Positions 9,131-18,789 are shown, numbered from the stretch's first letter. The stretch is DNA of 64,000 bases from Neorhizobium sp. JUb45 (GCF_004343585.1 NZ_SLYW01000013.1:1-64000); one strand, 5' to 3'. Numbers and translations are program-made. The notes: generated by a model not told the origin, from the sequence alone.

Positions 9131-10330
9131 TCACTGCCCTTCGGCTATTCGCCTCGGACGACTGAATACCATCAGGCAGATGGAGCCGAGAATTCCGGCG
9201 ACGACAGAACCCATGAGGATGCCGATTTTGACATGATCCTGAACGACAGGATCATTGAAAGCGAGCAGGCCGATGAACAGGCTCATCGTGAAGCCGATCC
9301 CGCACAGGAAAGCAGTTCCCATCATCTGACCCCAGCTTGCTCTAGCCGGCAGGTCGGCCAGTCCCAGCTTGACGAGAAGCGCGACCGTCCCGAGAACGCC
9401 GACCAGTTTGCCGACCAGCAGGCCGGCCGCTACGCCCATGGTCAAAGGCTCAGCGAAAACATCTGCCGTCACTCCAGCAAACGAGACACCAGCATTGGCA
9501 AAACCGAAGACGGGCACGACGATGAAAGCCACCGGCTTGTGCAGACTATGCTCGAGCTTGTGGAGCGGGGATTCGGCATGAGTGGCTTCCGGCAAGCCAG
9601 GCGTCAGCTTCAGCGGGATCGTCAGGGCAAGCATCACGCCAGCCAGCGTCGCGTGAACACCTGACGCAAAAACCAGAACCCACAACGCTGCCCCGAGAAC
9701 CAGATAGGGCCAAAGCGCCGTCACCTTCATGCGATTGAAGATGATCAGGTTGCCGAGCACGATTGCAGCGCCGGCAAGCGCCATAAGGTTGAGATCTTCG
9801 GTGTAAAACAAGGCAATGACGATAACGGCGCAGAGATCGTCGATGATTGCCAGTGCCGCGAGGAAGATCTTGAGCGATGCCGGTACGCGCGATCCGAACA
9901 GCGAGATCACACCCAGCGCGAAGGCGATATCGGTGGCGGTCGGGATTGCCCATCCTCTCAGCGCTGAAGGATCATGCCGATTGAAGAAGACATAAAACAG
10001 CGCCGGAAACAGCATGCCGCCTGCTGCTGCCGCGCCGGGGAGGATGCGTCGGCTCCAGGAGGAAAGCTGACCGTCCAGCATCTCGCGCTTGATCTCAAGC
10101 CCAACGAGCAGAAAGAAGACGGCCATCAACGCGTCATTGATCCAGTGCTGCAGGCTGAGCGGCCCGATATAAACGTGCAGTGCGTGGAAATAATCCTCAG
10201 CGACCGGCGAGTTCGCGGTGATGATCGCCAGGACAGCGACGATCATGAGAACAATACCGCCAGATGCCTCGTTGTCGAGAAAGTGGCGGAGGGTGGATTG
10301 AATGCGGCCCTTTGAAGTTGTCGAAGACAT
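9131..10330 (-). CDS. nhaA: Na+/H+ antiporter NhaA
   Basis: Inner-membrane sodium/proton antiporter for sodium and alkaline pH homeostasis. About 399 residues with the family landmarks: HFLDNEASGG at the N terminus, VFFLLVGLEIKREM, PTATDIAFALGVISLFGSRVP, and the catalytic aspartate pair in ALAIIDDLCAV. The ATG at 10330 (MSSTTSKGR) is chosen over upstream in-frame codons because it lies just ahead of the NhaA core and follows a GGGAG element at normal spacing. Single-gene unit. Confidence 0.95.
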   Translation of the reverse strand: MSSTTSKGRIQSTLRHFLDNEASGGIVLMIVAVLAIITANSPVAEDYFHALHVYIGPLSLQHWINDALMAVFFLLVGLEIKREMLDGQLSSWSRRILPGAAAAGGMLFPALFYVFFNRHDPSALRGWAIPTATDIAFALGVISLFGSRVPASLKIFLAALAIIDDLCAVIVIALFYTEDLNLMALAGAAIVLGNLIIFNRMKVTALWPYLVLGAALWVLVFASGVHATLAGVMLALTIPLKLTPGLPEATHAESPLHKLEHSLHKPVAFIVVPVFGFANAGVSFAGVTADVFAEPLTMGVAAGLLVGKLVGVLGTVALLVKLGLADLPARASWGQMMGTAFLCGIGFTMSLFIGLLAFNDPVVQDHVKIGILMGSVVAGILGSICLMVFSRPRRIAEGQ

Positions 10331-10656
10331 GGGTTCGCGCTCCCTTGGTTGGAAGGTTGATCGAAGTCTCCGTGGATTTCGGGGGAACCCGCAGCACCGC
10401 AGCACGCGCTGTCGATTGACATTAACCCAATGCGCCGTACTTCGCCACCCGCTTCGACTAGTCGAGGACAGCTTCTCGACATTGGCAGCATTGCTTCCTT
10501 GTCTAAGCCCCCCTCCGCAATTTGCTGGCAAGTACATAGCCGTCGATGACAGCGACTGTGGGCCTTACGCCCGCAAGTGGCGCGCTAGCGGGATCTAATT
10601 TATAAATGTACCGACGCTTTGAAAGGGCTCGAACTTACGACGCCGGCGACGAACGC
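10331..10656. other. Intergenic region upstream of nhaA
   Basis: About 325 bases between the nhaA start and the stop of the next LysR gene, both on the minus strand. It should contain the nhaA promoter and leader. Short G/C-rich self-complementary patches are visible, but no conserved RNA element could be recognised by eye. A stretch near 10616-10640 resembles the 3' half of a tRNA gene, but does not fold as one. Confidence 0.4.
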
Positions 10657-11547
10657 CTAACTCATTGCCTTTACAAGCCTATCCGCAAACGATGCTGCTG
10701 CGACCGGCAGAATGCGGCCACGCAGCTGACACACGACAAGATCGGACGATGGGATGTCACGCTCATCAACGGGACGGCTGACGAGCTCAGTCCCCGGCTC
10801 TGGAACAGGCGCCCCTATCTCGACCTGGAATGAGATCATATCGCAACGAAGCACCAGCCCACGCAGCATTTCGAACGAGTTCGACTCCGCCATGATTTTG
10901 AACGAGAGGTCTTTTTTCGCGACCACCTGATCCAGCACCTGTCGCCCTCCAAGACTTGCGTCCGGCAAAGCCAAGGGATGACCGACAAAGTCGGACAGAC
11001 GCAACGCAGGCTTTTGTGCCAGCGGATGATCCTGACGCAGGATGGCCACCAATCGCTGCGGGATAGATTTTATAATGCGGACCGCCGGACGCACCGTTGC
11101 GCGGTAAACGATCGCAAGATCAGCATCGTATTCGATCAGTGCATTGATTGCCGCCTCGTGGTCCATCACCTTGACGTCGAACACCAACCGCGGATTATCT
11201 TTGCGAAAGACGCCGATCTGGGATGGTAGGAAATCATAGGCGAGCGCCTGGCTGCAGGCAATCTTGATCGGACCACGCCGCAGACCACGCAGATCCTCGA
11301 CCTGCGAGCTGAGGCGCTCCGCGTCGGCGATCTGGCTTCGTGCGTAGCGCACGAACATTTCTCCGGCGGTCGTCAGTTTTACGCCACGCGGACGACGTTC
11401 GAATATGGGCGCCCCAAGTTCGATCTCCAGATCCTGGATTTTCCGGTTCATCGCCGAGGCCGTGATGTTCATCTTTTCCGCCGCCTGGCGGATGGAGCCA
11501 GATCTTGCGATCTCGGAAACCTGTTCCAGCAATTTGAGATGACGCAT
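10657..11547 (-). CDS. LysR-family regulator, divergent from the amide/ureide cluster
   Basis: A 296-residue LysR protein: HTH in MRHLKLLEQVSEIARSGSIR then AAEKMNITASAMNRKIQDLE, followed by a substrate-binding domain (CSQALAYDFLPSQI and onward). The ATG at 11547 is used; the 38 upstream in-frame residues are not LysR-like. It is transcribed away from the nine-gene cluster starting at 11699, with 151 bases between, the classic arrangement of a LysR activator and its target. Its ligand is presumably the compound taken up by that cluster. Confidence 0.88.
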   Translation of the reverse strand: MRHLKLLEQVSEIARSGSIRQAAEKMNITASAMNRKIQDLEIELGAPIFERRPRGVKLTTAGEMFVRYARSQIADAERLSSQVEDLRGLRRGPIKIACSQALAYDFLPSQIGVFRKDNPRLVFDVKVMDHEAAINALIEYDADLAIVYRATVRPAVRIIKSIPQRLVAILRQDHPLAQKPALRLSDFVGHPLALPDASLGGRQVLDQVVAKKDLSFKIMAESNSFEMLRGLVLRCDMISFQVEIGAPVPEPGTELVSRPVDERDIPSSDLVVCQLRGRILPVAAASFADRLVKAMS

Positions 11548-11590
11548 CCGCTTCTCCAGTGAGGCCTTTTTAGCACCGCTCTTGCACGAA

Positions 11591-11620
11591 AATAGCGGTA
11601 GAAGTATCCACTGAATAGCG
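11591..11620. promoter_or_regulatory. Possible LysR binding repeats in the divergent promoter
   Basis: The 7-mer AATAGCG occurs twice (11591-11597 and 11614-11620), 23 bases apart or about two helical turns, inside the region shared by the LysR gene and the transporter operon. The spacing suits a LysR tetramer, but the repeat is short and could be chance. Confidence 0.25.
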
Positions 11621-11698
11621 TCATCTTTCCCCTGCAAAAAGAAAACAGAGCGGCGAAACAAGAGCCCCTCTCCTCCGGAACGATCAAGGGAACGAAGA

Positions 11699-12748
11699 AT
11701 GGCTCACCACCAGATGAAGACGCGCGCCCGGATGCTGGCGCTTGCCGCTGCAACTGCACTGTCTGCAATTGCCGCCGGTACCGCAGCCCATGCCGAAACC
11801 AGCATCAAAATGATCCTGAACTGGAAATACGAAGGCCCGCAGGGCCTCCTCTTCCTTGCCGAGGACAAGGGCTATTTCAAGCAGGAAGGCCTCGACGTCA
11901 CCTTTGACCAAGGCAATGGCTCGGGAGCCGGTGTGCCGCTTGTTGCCAACGGCGCCTATGACATGGCGTTTGGAGATATCAACGCACTGATCGAGCTTGC
12001 CGCCAAGAAGCCGGAGGATGCACCCGTCGGCGTCTTCACCATGTATACCCAGCCCCCCTTCGCGGTCGCGGTCAAGGCCGACAGCCCAATCAAGTCGCCG
12101 GCAGACTTTCCCGGCCATACAATCGGCGGCGCTGCAAACGATGGCGCGCTGAAACTCTTCCCGGCGCTTTGCTCGATCACCAAGACCGACTGCAAAAAGG
12201 TGGAGATCACCAATATGCAGCCGAACCTTCGCGAGCAGATGCTGATGCAGGGCCAGGTCGACGGCGTCTTTGGTTACGTCAACACGATCCGTTTCAGCGC
12301 CAAGCTGATTGGCGTCGATCCCGACAAGCAGCTTCGCTTCATCAAGTATGGCGATTACGGCATGGACCTCTACTCCAACACCATCATCGCATCGAAGGCG
12401 CTGATCAAGGACCATCCGGACGCCGTGAAGGGCTTCCTGCGCGCCATCAACAAGAGCATCAAGGATGCGATCAAAGACCCGGATGCAGCGATCGCAGCCG
12501 TGCAAAAGCGCGAACCGCTGATCAAGCCCGCGGTGGAACGTCAGCGCTTCGACGCCACCATCCGTGACGAAATGAACCATGACGAGATTGCCAGGATCGG
12601 CTTCGGCGACGTTGACGAAACACGCCTGAAAAAGTCGATCGACATCATCGTTAAGGCCAAGGATCTACAGCGCACGCCCCCGGTTGCCGAAGTATTCGAT
12701 CGGAGCTTCCTGCCGGCCAAGGCCGACCGCCTGACGGTCATGAACTGA
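11699..12748 (+). CDS. ABC transporter substrate-binding protein, NMT1/THI5-like
   Basis: Periplasmic binding protein of 349 residues. A signal peptide (about 1-33, ending AAHAET) precedes the NMT1/THI5 fold: ILNWKYEGPQGLLFLAEDKG, GAYDMAFGDINALIEL, MYTQPPFAVAVK. This family binds pyrimidine precursors, sulfonates, nitrate, riboflavin and aromatic acids, so the ligand is open. It is the first gene of a co-directional cluster that also encodes the matching ATPase and permease further downstream. Confidence 0.9.
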   Translation: MAHHQMKTRARMLALAAATALSAIAAGTAAHAETSIKMILNWKYEGPQGLLFLAEDKGYFKQEGLDVTFDQGNGSGAGVPLVANGAYDMAFGDINALIELAAKKPEDAPVGVFTMYTQPPFAVAVKADSPIKSPADFPGHTIGGAANDGALKLFPALCSITKTDCKKVEITNMQPNLREQMLMQGQVDGVFGYVNTIRFSAKLIGVDPDKQLRFIKYGDYGMDLYSNTIIASKALIKDHPDAVKGFLRAINKSIKDAIKDPDAAIAAVQKREPLIKPAVERQRFDATIRDEMNHDEIARIGFGDVDETRLKKSIDIIVKAKDLQRTPPVAEVFDRSFLPAKADRLTVMN

Positions 12749-12828
12749 CAGTCGTCGACTGATCACACACTGCGGCGGCCCCGCGCCGCCGCCTCCCCCC
12801 ACCATCACTATTCGAACGGAACATCATC

Positions 12829-13620
12829 ATGGACCTGATGCTGAAGGATAAAGTCGTGTTCATCACAGGCCCTGCCAAAGGCATGGGCGCGGCTGTCACG
12901 CTCGCCTTTGCCAATGAAGGCGCAAAGCTCGCCCTCGTCGGCCGTGATACGGCGGCCATTGAACCTGTTGCAGAGGCAGCCCGGGCCGCAGGCTCTCCTG
13001 TTGTCGTCATCGCCTGCGACCTGACCGACGCTGCACAGTGCGATGCGGCGGCCGCAAAAACGGTTGAGGAATTCGGACGGATCGACGTGCTCGTGAATGT
13101 CGCCGGCGGATCCGGCCCGATGGGCAAGACCGGTGTGGAAACCACGCCGGAAGAGTTCGACGAGATCGTCACGCTCAACATGAACGGCTGCTTCCATACG
13201 ATCCGCTCGGTCCTGCCGTCGATGATCGAAAACCGCTACGGCAAGGTCGTCAATGTCGGCGGTACGTTCGGGATGAAGGGGCGCGCCGGGCGCCTTGCCT
13301 ATTCCGCCTCCAAATGGGGCCTGCGTGGCATCACCAAGAGCTTTGCCCTCGAAGTCGGGCAGCACAACATCAACGTCAACAACGTTGCTCCCGGCATGGT
13401 CGACGGTCCGCGCTTCCGTGACAAGGTCTGCAAGACGATGGCTCAGAAGCTCGGGATATCAGAGGAAGAAGCCGCGATCCGCCACGCCGAAGACTATGCG
13501 CTGAAGCGCATTACCGTCGATGAGGACGTCGCCAATGCCTGCCTGTTCTTCGCCAGCGACGTGTCGCGCCAGATCACTGGCGCCGACATCCCGGTCGATG
13601 GCGGCTGGGCTGCCCTTTAA
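12829..13620 (+). CDS. SDR-family NAD(P)-dependent oxidoreductase
   Basis: Classical short-chain dehydrogenase, 263 residues, with nucleotide-binding motif TGPAKGMG, NVAGG, the YSASK catalytic Tyr-Lys pair and the C-terminal GADIPVDGGW. It probably oxidises or reduces an alcohol/carbonyl on the imported compound or an intermediate. It starts 80 bases after the binding-protein gene and ends 12 bases before the amidohydrolase gene, so it is very likely in the same operon. Confidence 0.9.
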   Translation: MDLMLKDKVVFITGPAKGMGAAVTLAFANEGAKLALVGRDTAAIEPVAEAARAAGSPVVVIACDLTDAAQCDAAAAKTVEEFGRIDVLVNVAGGSGPMGKTGVETTPEEFDEIVTLNMNGCFHTIRSVLPSMIENRYGKVVNVGGTFGMKGRAGRLAYSASKWGLRGITKSFALEVGQHNINVNNVAPGMVDGPRFRDKVCKTMAQKLGISEEEAAIRHAEDYALKRITVDEDVANACLFFASDVSRQITGADIPVDGGWAAL

Positions 13621-13632
13621 GGAGATTTGAAG

Positions 13633-15069
13633 ATGACCACCACAGAGATCATGGCAGACCTCGCCGTCAACGGCGGCACCATCGTTACGCCGGATGCACA
13701 GTATGAAGCCAGTATCGCCATCAAGGACGGCAAGATCCTTGCGATCGGCGAGCAGGACGCCATGCCCGCAGCACAGGAAACGCTCGACGCCACTGGCCTC
13801 CACATTCTGCCGGGCGCCATTGACGTGCATGTCCATTTCCGCGACCCCGGCTATCCGCAGAAAGAAGATTTTGCCAGTGGCACGGCTGCCGCAGCCTTCG
13901 GCGGCGTGACCACTGTCTTCGACATGCCGAACACGCTCCCGGCGATCGCCGATGCAAAATCGCTCGCTGAAAAGCATGCGATTGCCGGCGCCAAGGCCCA
14001 TGTCGATTACGGCCTCTATGCCGTGCTCGGCGAAGACAGCCTGCCGAATATCGGCGCGCTGATCGACGCTGGCGTGATCGGCTTCAAATGCTACATGGGC
14101 AATACGTTCGGCCGCATCCCATCGCCGACGACGGGCGCCATGCTGGAACTGTTCGAGATCGTCGCGCCGACCGGCAAGCGCATCTCGTTGCATGCCGAGA
14201 CCAACTCTATCATGGAGCGTCGCGAGGCACGTCTGCGCGCCATGGGGCGCACCGATCCGCTCGCCCATCTTGCCGCCCGGCCGGCGGTGGTTGCGACGGA
14301 AGCCGTCGCCCGAGCCGCAATCCTTGCCGAATGGACCGGCGCCCGCATCCATATCCTGCACATCTCGTCTACGGCCGAGCTCCGGCCTCTGGCGGAGGCG
14401 AAGGCTCGCGGCGTCGACATTACCGGCGAGACCTGCCCGCAGTACCTGCTGCTCTCTGCTGACGACTATGAGGCGAAACGCGGTGTCATCCGCGTCAATC
14501 CGCCGGTCAGAGAGACCGAAAACCAGGACCCGATCTGGCAGGCGCTGGTCGACGGCACGATCGATATGATCGCCACCGACCACGCACCCCATTCTATCGA
14601 GGAAAAGACCCGCGAGGATATCTGGACTGTCGATTGCGGTTTTCCCGGTGTCGAAACCCAGATGCCACTGATGTTAACTGAAGTGGCGCGCCGGCAGGCA
14701 AGCCTGTCGGACTACGTCCGCTGGAGCGCCGAGAAACCAGCCAAATGCTGGGGTCTCTACCCGACCAAGGGCGCCCTAATGGTCGGATCGGACGCCGATC
14801 TCGCCATCGTTGATACCAACCGCGAATGGACGATTGACGATGCGAAGATCCAGTCGACGGCAAAAATCTCACCCTGGCATGGCATGAAAGCGACGGCGCT
14901 GCCGATCCACACCATTGTTCGCGGCCGCTTCGCCATGAAGGACCGCACATTGCAGGACAATGCCAAGGGTTGGGGCCGCTCGGTTCATGCGATCCAAGAA
15001 ATGCCGACACCGGACGTGCGCCATGCCGACCAAACGATGGCTGCCGTGACCGCGCCGAGAAAGGGCTGA
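13633..15069 (+). CDS. Dihydroorotase/allantoinase-like cyclic amidohydrolase
   Basis: A 478-residue amidohydrolase-superfamily enzyme that should hydrolyse a cyclic amide or ureide bond. Visible metal ligands are HVHFRDPG (HxH), a lysine in GFKCYMG (carbamylated in the family), LHAETN, HILHISS and the catalytic aspartate in ATDHAPHS. The N terminus MADLAVNGGTIVTPD is typical of the allantoinase/hydantoinase/dihydroorotase branch. The ATG at 13633 follows GGAG at good spacing. Neither pyrimidine biosynthesis nor allantoin genes surround it, so its true substrate is probably the ligand of the cluster's importer. Confidence 0.85.
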   Translation: MTTTEIMADLAVNGGTIVTPDAQYEASIAIKDGKILAIGEQDAMPAAQETLDATGLHILPGAIDVHVHFRDPGYPQKEDFASGTAAAAFGGVTTVFDMPNTLPAIADAKSLAEKHAIAGAKAHVDYGLYAVLGEDSLPNIGALIDAGVIGFKCYMGNTFGRIPSPTTGAMLELFEIVAPTGKRISLHAETNSIMERREARLRAMGRTDPLAHLAARPAVVATEAVARAAILAEWTGARIHILHISSTAELRPLAEAKARGVDITGETCPQYLLLSADDYEAKRGVIRVNPPVRETENQDPIWQALVDGTIDMIATDHAPHSIEEKTREDIWTVDCGFPGVETQMPLMLTEVARRQASLSDYVRWSAEKPAKCWGLYPTKGALMVGSDADLAIVDTNREWTIDDAKIQSTAKISPWHGMKATALPIHTIVRGRFAMKDRTLQDNAKGWGRSVHAIQEMPTPDVRHADQTMAAVTAPRKG

Positions 15070-15074
15070 TCCCC

Positions 15075-15914
15075 ATGAACCAGGCTCTCGCCACCGACAT
15101 CGCAATCCGTAATGCTATTATCGATCTGGAACGGGTGAACGTCACCTTCGGTGGCGAGAAGAACAAGACCGTGGCTCTCGCCGAGACATCGCTTCGCATC
15201 GAGAACGGCGAATTCGTAGCCCTTGTCGGCCCGTCGGGTTGCGGCAAGTCGACGATCCTCAAGCTGGTCGCCGGCACCCTGTCGCCCTCCGAGGGCCATA
15301 TCTTCGTCACCGGCCGCGAGATCGGCGCCAATGACGTGCGGATCGGCATGGCCTTCCAGAACCCGACGCTGCTGCCCTGGCTGAATATCCGCGACAACGT
15401 CATGATGCCGCTGAAGATCGTGCCTCCGTTCAAGCGGGATTTTGCCAGAAAGAAGAGCGGCGAATACCGGGACCGCGCCGAGGCGCTTCTTGCCAAGGTC
15501 GGCCTCTCCGGCTTCGGCGACAAGTTCCCCTGGCAGCTTTCCGGCGGCATGCAGCAGCGCGCCTCACTCTGCCGGGCGCTGATCCACGATCCGACCCTGC
15601 TCCTGCTCGACGAGCCATTTGGAGCGCTCGATCAGTTCACCCGCGAGGAACTTTGGGAAATCATGCAGACGCTGTGGATCGAGCGGCGGCCGACGGTGCT
15701 GCTCGTCACCCACGATCTGAAAGAAGCGGCCTATCTGGCGACCCGCATCTGCGTGATGCAGGCGCGGCCGGGCCGGATCATCGATGACAGTGTCGTGCCT
15801 TTCGCCCGCCCGCGGACGATCGACGTCTCTTTCCAACCCGAATTTGTCTCCCTTACCCAAAGGCTGCGCGAGCGCATCGTTGCGGCACGGGCCGTTCATG
15901 AGGTGCAGCCATGA
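15075..15914 (+). CDS. ABC transporter ATP-binding protein (nitrate/sulfonate/pyrimidine type)
   Basis: A 279-residue ATPase with Walker A GPSGCGKST, Q-loop in MAFQNPTLLPWL, signature LSGGMQQR, Walker B LLLLDEPFG and the H-loop in VLLVTHD. The FQNPTLLPW wording is typical of TauB/SsuB/ThiZ-like ATPases paired with NMT1-type binding proteins. Its stop overlaps the permease start by four bases (ATGA at 15911), indicating translational coupling. Confidence 0.92.
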   Translation: MNQALATDIAIRNAIIDLERVNVTFGGEKNKTVALAETSLRIENGEFVALVGPSGCGKSTILKLVAGTLSPSEGHIFVTGREIGANDVRIGMAFQNPTLLPWLNIRDNVMMPLKIVPPFKRDFARKKSGEYRDRAEALLAKVGLSGFGDKFPWQLSGGMQQRASLCRALIHDPTLLLLDEPFGALDQFTREELWEIMQTLWIERRPTVLLVTHDLKEAAYLATRICVMQARPGRIIDDSVVPFARPRTIDVSFQPEFVSLTQRLRERIVAARAVHEVQP

Positions 15915-16687
15915 GTGCAGCCGCCAAACGCCAGATCCTGTCCGCCATTTGCATTCTCGGCTTTTTCGTCCTCTGGGAAATCATCTGCGTGGCCTTCCAC
16001 GTCTCGGATCTCGTCCTGCCGCGCCCGAGCCAGGTGCTCGTGACGCTCTGGACCCAGTTTCCGGCGATCTGGCCGCATACGGTTCAGACGGTCTATACGA
16101 CACTGCTCGGCCTTGGCCTCGGTATCGTCTTCGGGCTGGCACTCGGCATGCTGATTGGATCATCGCGGCTTGCCTATGATGTGGCCTATCCGCTGCTCGT
16201 CGGTTTCTCGTCCATTCCGAAGGTGGCGATCGTGCCCATCCTGGTCCTCTGGTTCGGCTCCGGCACGGTACCTGCCGTCCTGACCGCTATGGTCATGTGC
16301 ATCTTCCCGATCGTCGTCAACGTCGCCGCCGGTCTCGCCTCGACAGAACCGGAACTGCAGGATGTGATGCGGACCCTGAAGGCGACGAAGCTGGAAATCC
16401 TCTGGAACATCGGCTTGCCGCGGACCATGCCGTACTTTTTCGCCTCCTTGAAGGTCGCGGCCACGCTGGCCTTTGTCGGGACGGTCATCTCGGAAACCGT
16501 CGCCTCCAATCGGGGCATCGGCAACGTGATGATGATCGCAAGTTCCAGCTTCGACGTGCCGCTGGTGTTTGCCGGCCTATTCATTCTCGCCGCCTTGGGT
16601 GTCGCCCTTTATGTGATCTTCTCCGTCATCGAAGGGCGTGTGACCGGTTGGGCCAGGCGCGGCGACAATTTTTCGGCGGGCGGCTGA
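15911..16687 (+). CDS. ABC transporter permease (TauC/SsuC-like)
   Basis: Inner-membrane permease of 258 residues, with an N-terminal helix ICILGFFVLWEIICVAF, the LPRPSQVL loop, and the binding-protein-dependent transport signature near TLKATKLEILWNIGLPRTMPYF. It overlaps the ATPase gene and with it and the binding protein at 11699 completes an importer. The gene order (binding protein, two enzymes, ATPase, permease) is unusual and ties the enzymes to the transport substrate. Confidence 0.92.
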   Translation: MSAAAKRQILSAICILGFFVLWEIICVAFHVSDLVLPRPSQVLVTLWTQFPAIWPHTVQTVYTTLLGLGLGIVFGLALGMLIGSSRLAYDVAYPLLVGFSSIPKVAIVPILVLWFGSGTVPAVLTAMVMCIFPIVVNVAAGLASTEPELQDVMRTLKATKLEILWNIGLPRTMPYFFASLKVAATLAFVGTVISETVASNRGIGNVMMIASSSFDVPLVFAGLFILAALGVALYVIFSVIEGRVTGWARRGDNFSAGG

Positions 16688-16727
16688 AGCCGTTGCCACT
16701 ACTCTTCCATCAGACAGAGGAAATACC

Positions 16728-17141
16728 ATGACCAAGCTCAAAATCACCGCCGGCCCATTTACCTTCGATGCCCGGCTGGAGACCGAAGATGCCCCAAAAA
16801 CCTGCGCCGCCTTCCTCAAGCGCCTGCCCTATGAGAGCAAGATCGTCCATGTGCGCTGGAGCGGTGAAGGTGTCTGGGTTCCCTTGGGTGACGAGGATTT
16901 CGGGGTCACATACGAGAACCACACGAGCCACCCGGCCCCCGGCCACATCATTCTTTATCCGGGCGGCATCAGCGAGACGGAAATCCTGCTGGCCTATGGC
17001 GGCGTCGACTTCTCCTCGAAAATGGGGCAGCTTGCCGGCAATCACTTCATCACCCTGACGTCGGGGCTCGAGAACCTTAAAACCCTCGGCAACCTGACGC
17101 TCTGGGAAGGTGCCCAGAATATCCGTTTCGAACTGGTCTGA
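16728..17141 (+). CDS. DUF3830-family protein
   Basis: A 137-residue cytoplasmic protein matching my recollection of the DUF3830 family (cyclophilin-like beta-barrel): an early KTCAAFLKRLPYESKIVHVRWSGEG, a middle GHIILYPGGISETEILLAYG and a late FITLTSG...NLTLWEGAQ. Members tend to sit beside NMT1-type transporters and amidohydrolases; no activity is established to my knowledge. It is 40 bases after the permease gene and five bases before the amidase gene, so it is probably a dedicated enzyme or binding protein of this pathway. Confidence 0.75.
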   Translation: MTKLKITAGPFTFDARLETEDAPKTCAAFLKRLPYESKIVHVRWSGEGVWVPLGDEDFGVTYENHTSHPAPGHIILYPGGISETEILLAYGGVDFSSKMGQLAGNHFITLTSGLENLKTLGNLTLWEGAQNIRFELV

Positions 17142-17146
17142 TCGAC

Positions 17147-18103
17147 ATGCCCCATCACGACGTCTTTCCCTCCCCTGAGACCGTGCACTGGGGCAGTCTC
17201 GATGCCTCCCTGAAACCAGTCGTCGAGATTGGTTCCGGCGACACCGTCACCATCCATAGCGTGAGCGGCTCGCCGGCAGAGGTCTCGCGCGACCCGGCGC
17301 ATGTCGTGCGCCCGGAGCTCAGCGCAATCCATCAGGCGCTATCGCCTTCACCCGGCCCCCATATTCTGACGGGACCGGTCTACATTCGTGGAGCAGAACC
17401 CGGCGATACGTTGCGCGTCGAGATCGTCGACATCCAGCTGCGTGACGATTGGGGTTTTAATATCATCCGACCCGGCAAGGGCGCCCTGCCGGACGATTTT
17501 ACCGACGATCACATGATGCATTTGACGATCGATCGGCAGGCAAGGACCATCACCACCCCGTGGGGCATGGTGCTTCCCGCCCGCCCGTTCTTCGGGATCA
17601 TGGCGACCGCACCAAGGCCACAAGACGGACGCCTGACCTCGATCGTACCGGGATATTTCGGGGGGAATATGGATAATCGCCATCTTGGCGCCGGTGCAGT
17701 TCTCTACCTCCCCGTATCGGTCGAAGGCGCCCTGTTCTCCGCCGGCGACGGTCACGCATCGCAAGGCGACGGCGAGGTATGCCTTACCGCAGTAGAGACC
17801 GGGCTGAGCGGCACGTTCAGGATCGACGTGATCAAGGGCGCCACTCTGTCGGTGCCCTACGCGGAAACGCCAGATCACTTGATCACGATGGGTTTCGACG
17901 AAGATCTGGAACGGGCGATGCAGTCGGCCCTTCGCGCGGCAATCCGGATGATCGTTGATCGAACCGGGCTTACAGAGCCGCAGGCTTATAGCCTATGCAG
18001 CATGGCGACCGATGCCTCCATCACGCAGGTCGTCAACATCAAGAAGGGCGCCCATGTGATGATCCCGAAAGCCGTCATCAATCAGTCGAACAGGAAGGCC
18101 TGA
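17147..18103 (+). CDS. Acetamidase/formamidase-family amidohydrolase
   Basis: A 318-residue FmdA/AmdA-type enzyme, which releases ammonia and a carboxylate from short amides. Family features are TGPVYIRGAEPGDTLRVEI, GNMDNRHLGAGAVLYLPV, the conserved GALFSAGDGHASQGDGEV loop and a C-terminal SLCSMATDASITQVVN. Placed after a ring-opening amidohydrolase, it could remove nitrogen from the linear product. It starts five bases after the DUF3830 gene stop. Confidence 0.88.
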   Translation: MPHHDVFPSPETVHWGSLDASLKPVVEIGSGDTVTIHSVSGSPAEVSRDPAHVVRPELSAIHQALSPSPGPHILTGPVYIRGAEPGDTLRVEIVDIQLRDDWGFNIIRPGKGALPDDFTDDHMMHLTIDRQARTITTPWGMVLPARPFFGIMATAPRPQDGRLTSIVPGYFGGNMDNRHLGAGAVLYLPVSVEGALFSAGDGHASQGDGEVCLTAVETGLSGTFRIDVIKGATLSVPYAETPDHLITMGFDEDLERAMQSALRAAIRMIVDRTGLTEPQAYSLCSMATDASITQVVNIKKGAHVMIPKAVINQSNRKA

Positions 18104-18104
18104 T

Positions 18105-18773
18105 ATGCCGGAACCGATCACCGCGGACGCATTGGAAGGCCAGTTCGGAAGCCGGCGACTGATGGAGCAGCTGGCCTTCATCCTCGAAGTCGAAAAGCTG
18201 AAGACAATTTTGAGGAAGACGCCGCTCCTCGATCGCTCCCGCGTTGAGAACGACGCTGAGCATACCTGGCAGCTGGCATTGATGGCGATGGTGTTGTCGG
18301 AGCATTCGCGCGAGCCGGTCGACCTTCTTCGCGTGATCAAGATGCTGCTGATCCACGACATCGTCGAGATCGATGCCGGCGACACTTTTGCCTACGATCA
18401 TGTCGCCCGCGTCAGCCAGGCCGAACGTGAGCTCAAGGCTGCCGATCGTATCTTTGCGATCCTGCCACAGGACCAGGCGGCCGAATTCCGTGCGCTCTGG
18501 GACGAGTTCGAGCTCAAAGCGACGGCGGAATCCCGGTTTGCCAATGCGATGGACCGGTTGCAGCCGACACTGCACAATTTCTTCACCGAGGGCGGCACCT
18601 GGAATACGAAGGGCGTGACGTCGGCCGATGTTCAGCGCCGCACAGCCCCGATCGCCGTTTCGTCAGATAGTCTCGGCGAGCTTTGTAAACAGCTCGTCGC
18701 GAGCGCGATCGAGCAGGGCATTCTGGCGCCAGCGCCCGATGACCAAAGCACTCACCATACCCAGTCGAATTGA
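18105..18773 (+). CDS. HD-domain phosphohydrolase (YfbR/HD_3-like)
   Basis: A 222-residue protein with the HD metal-binding pattern H53 (in ENDAEHTWQLAL), H84-D85 (LLIHDIVEIDAGD) and a later aspartate (NAMDRLQPTLHN), the layout of YfbR-like 5'-deoxynucleotidases. Start and preceding stop nearly touch (TGATATG), so it is translated with the amidase gene. A nucleotidase-type enzyme in a cyclic-amide pathway hints that the substrate may be nucleoside- or pyrimidine-like, but this is inference. Confidence 0.82.
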   Translation: MPEPITADALEGQFGSRRLMEQLAFILEVEKLKTILRKTPLLDRSRVENDAEHTWQLALMAMVLSEHSREPVDLLRVIKMLLIHDIVEIDAGDTFAYDHVARVSQAERELKAADRIFAILPQDQAAEFRALWDEFELKATAESRFANAMDRLQPTLHNFFTEGGTWNTKGVTSADVQRRTAPIAVSSDSLGELCKQLVASAIEQGILAPAPDDQSTHHTQSN

Positions 18774-18789
18774 AATCAGAGGTTCCACT

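Noticed and set aside
10331-10420. Possible ion-sensing riboswitch (nhaA-I type) in the nhaA leader
   Set aside because: No conserved core could be recognised by eye; a covariance-model search would be needed to claim it.
10600-10700. tRNA-like sequence near GGGCTCGAACTTACGAC
   Set aside because: Neither T-arm nor acceptor pairing works and no anticodon arm could be placed; part of it lies in the LysR coding region.
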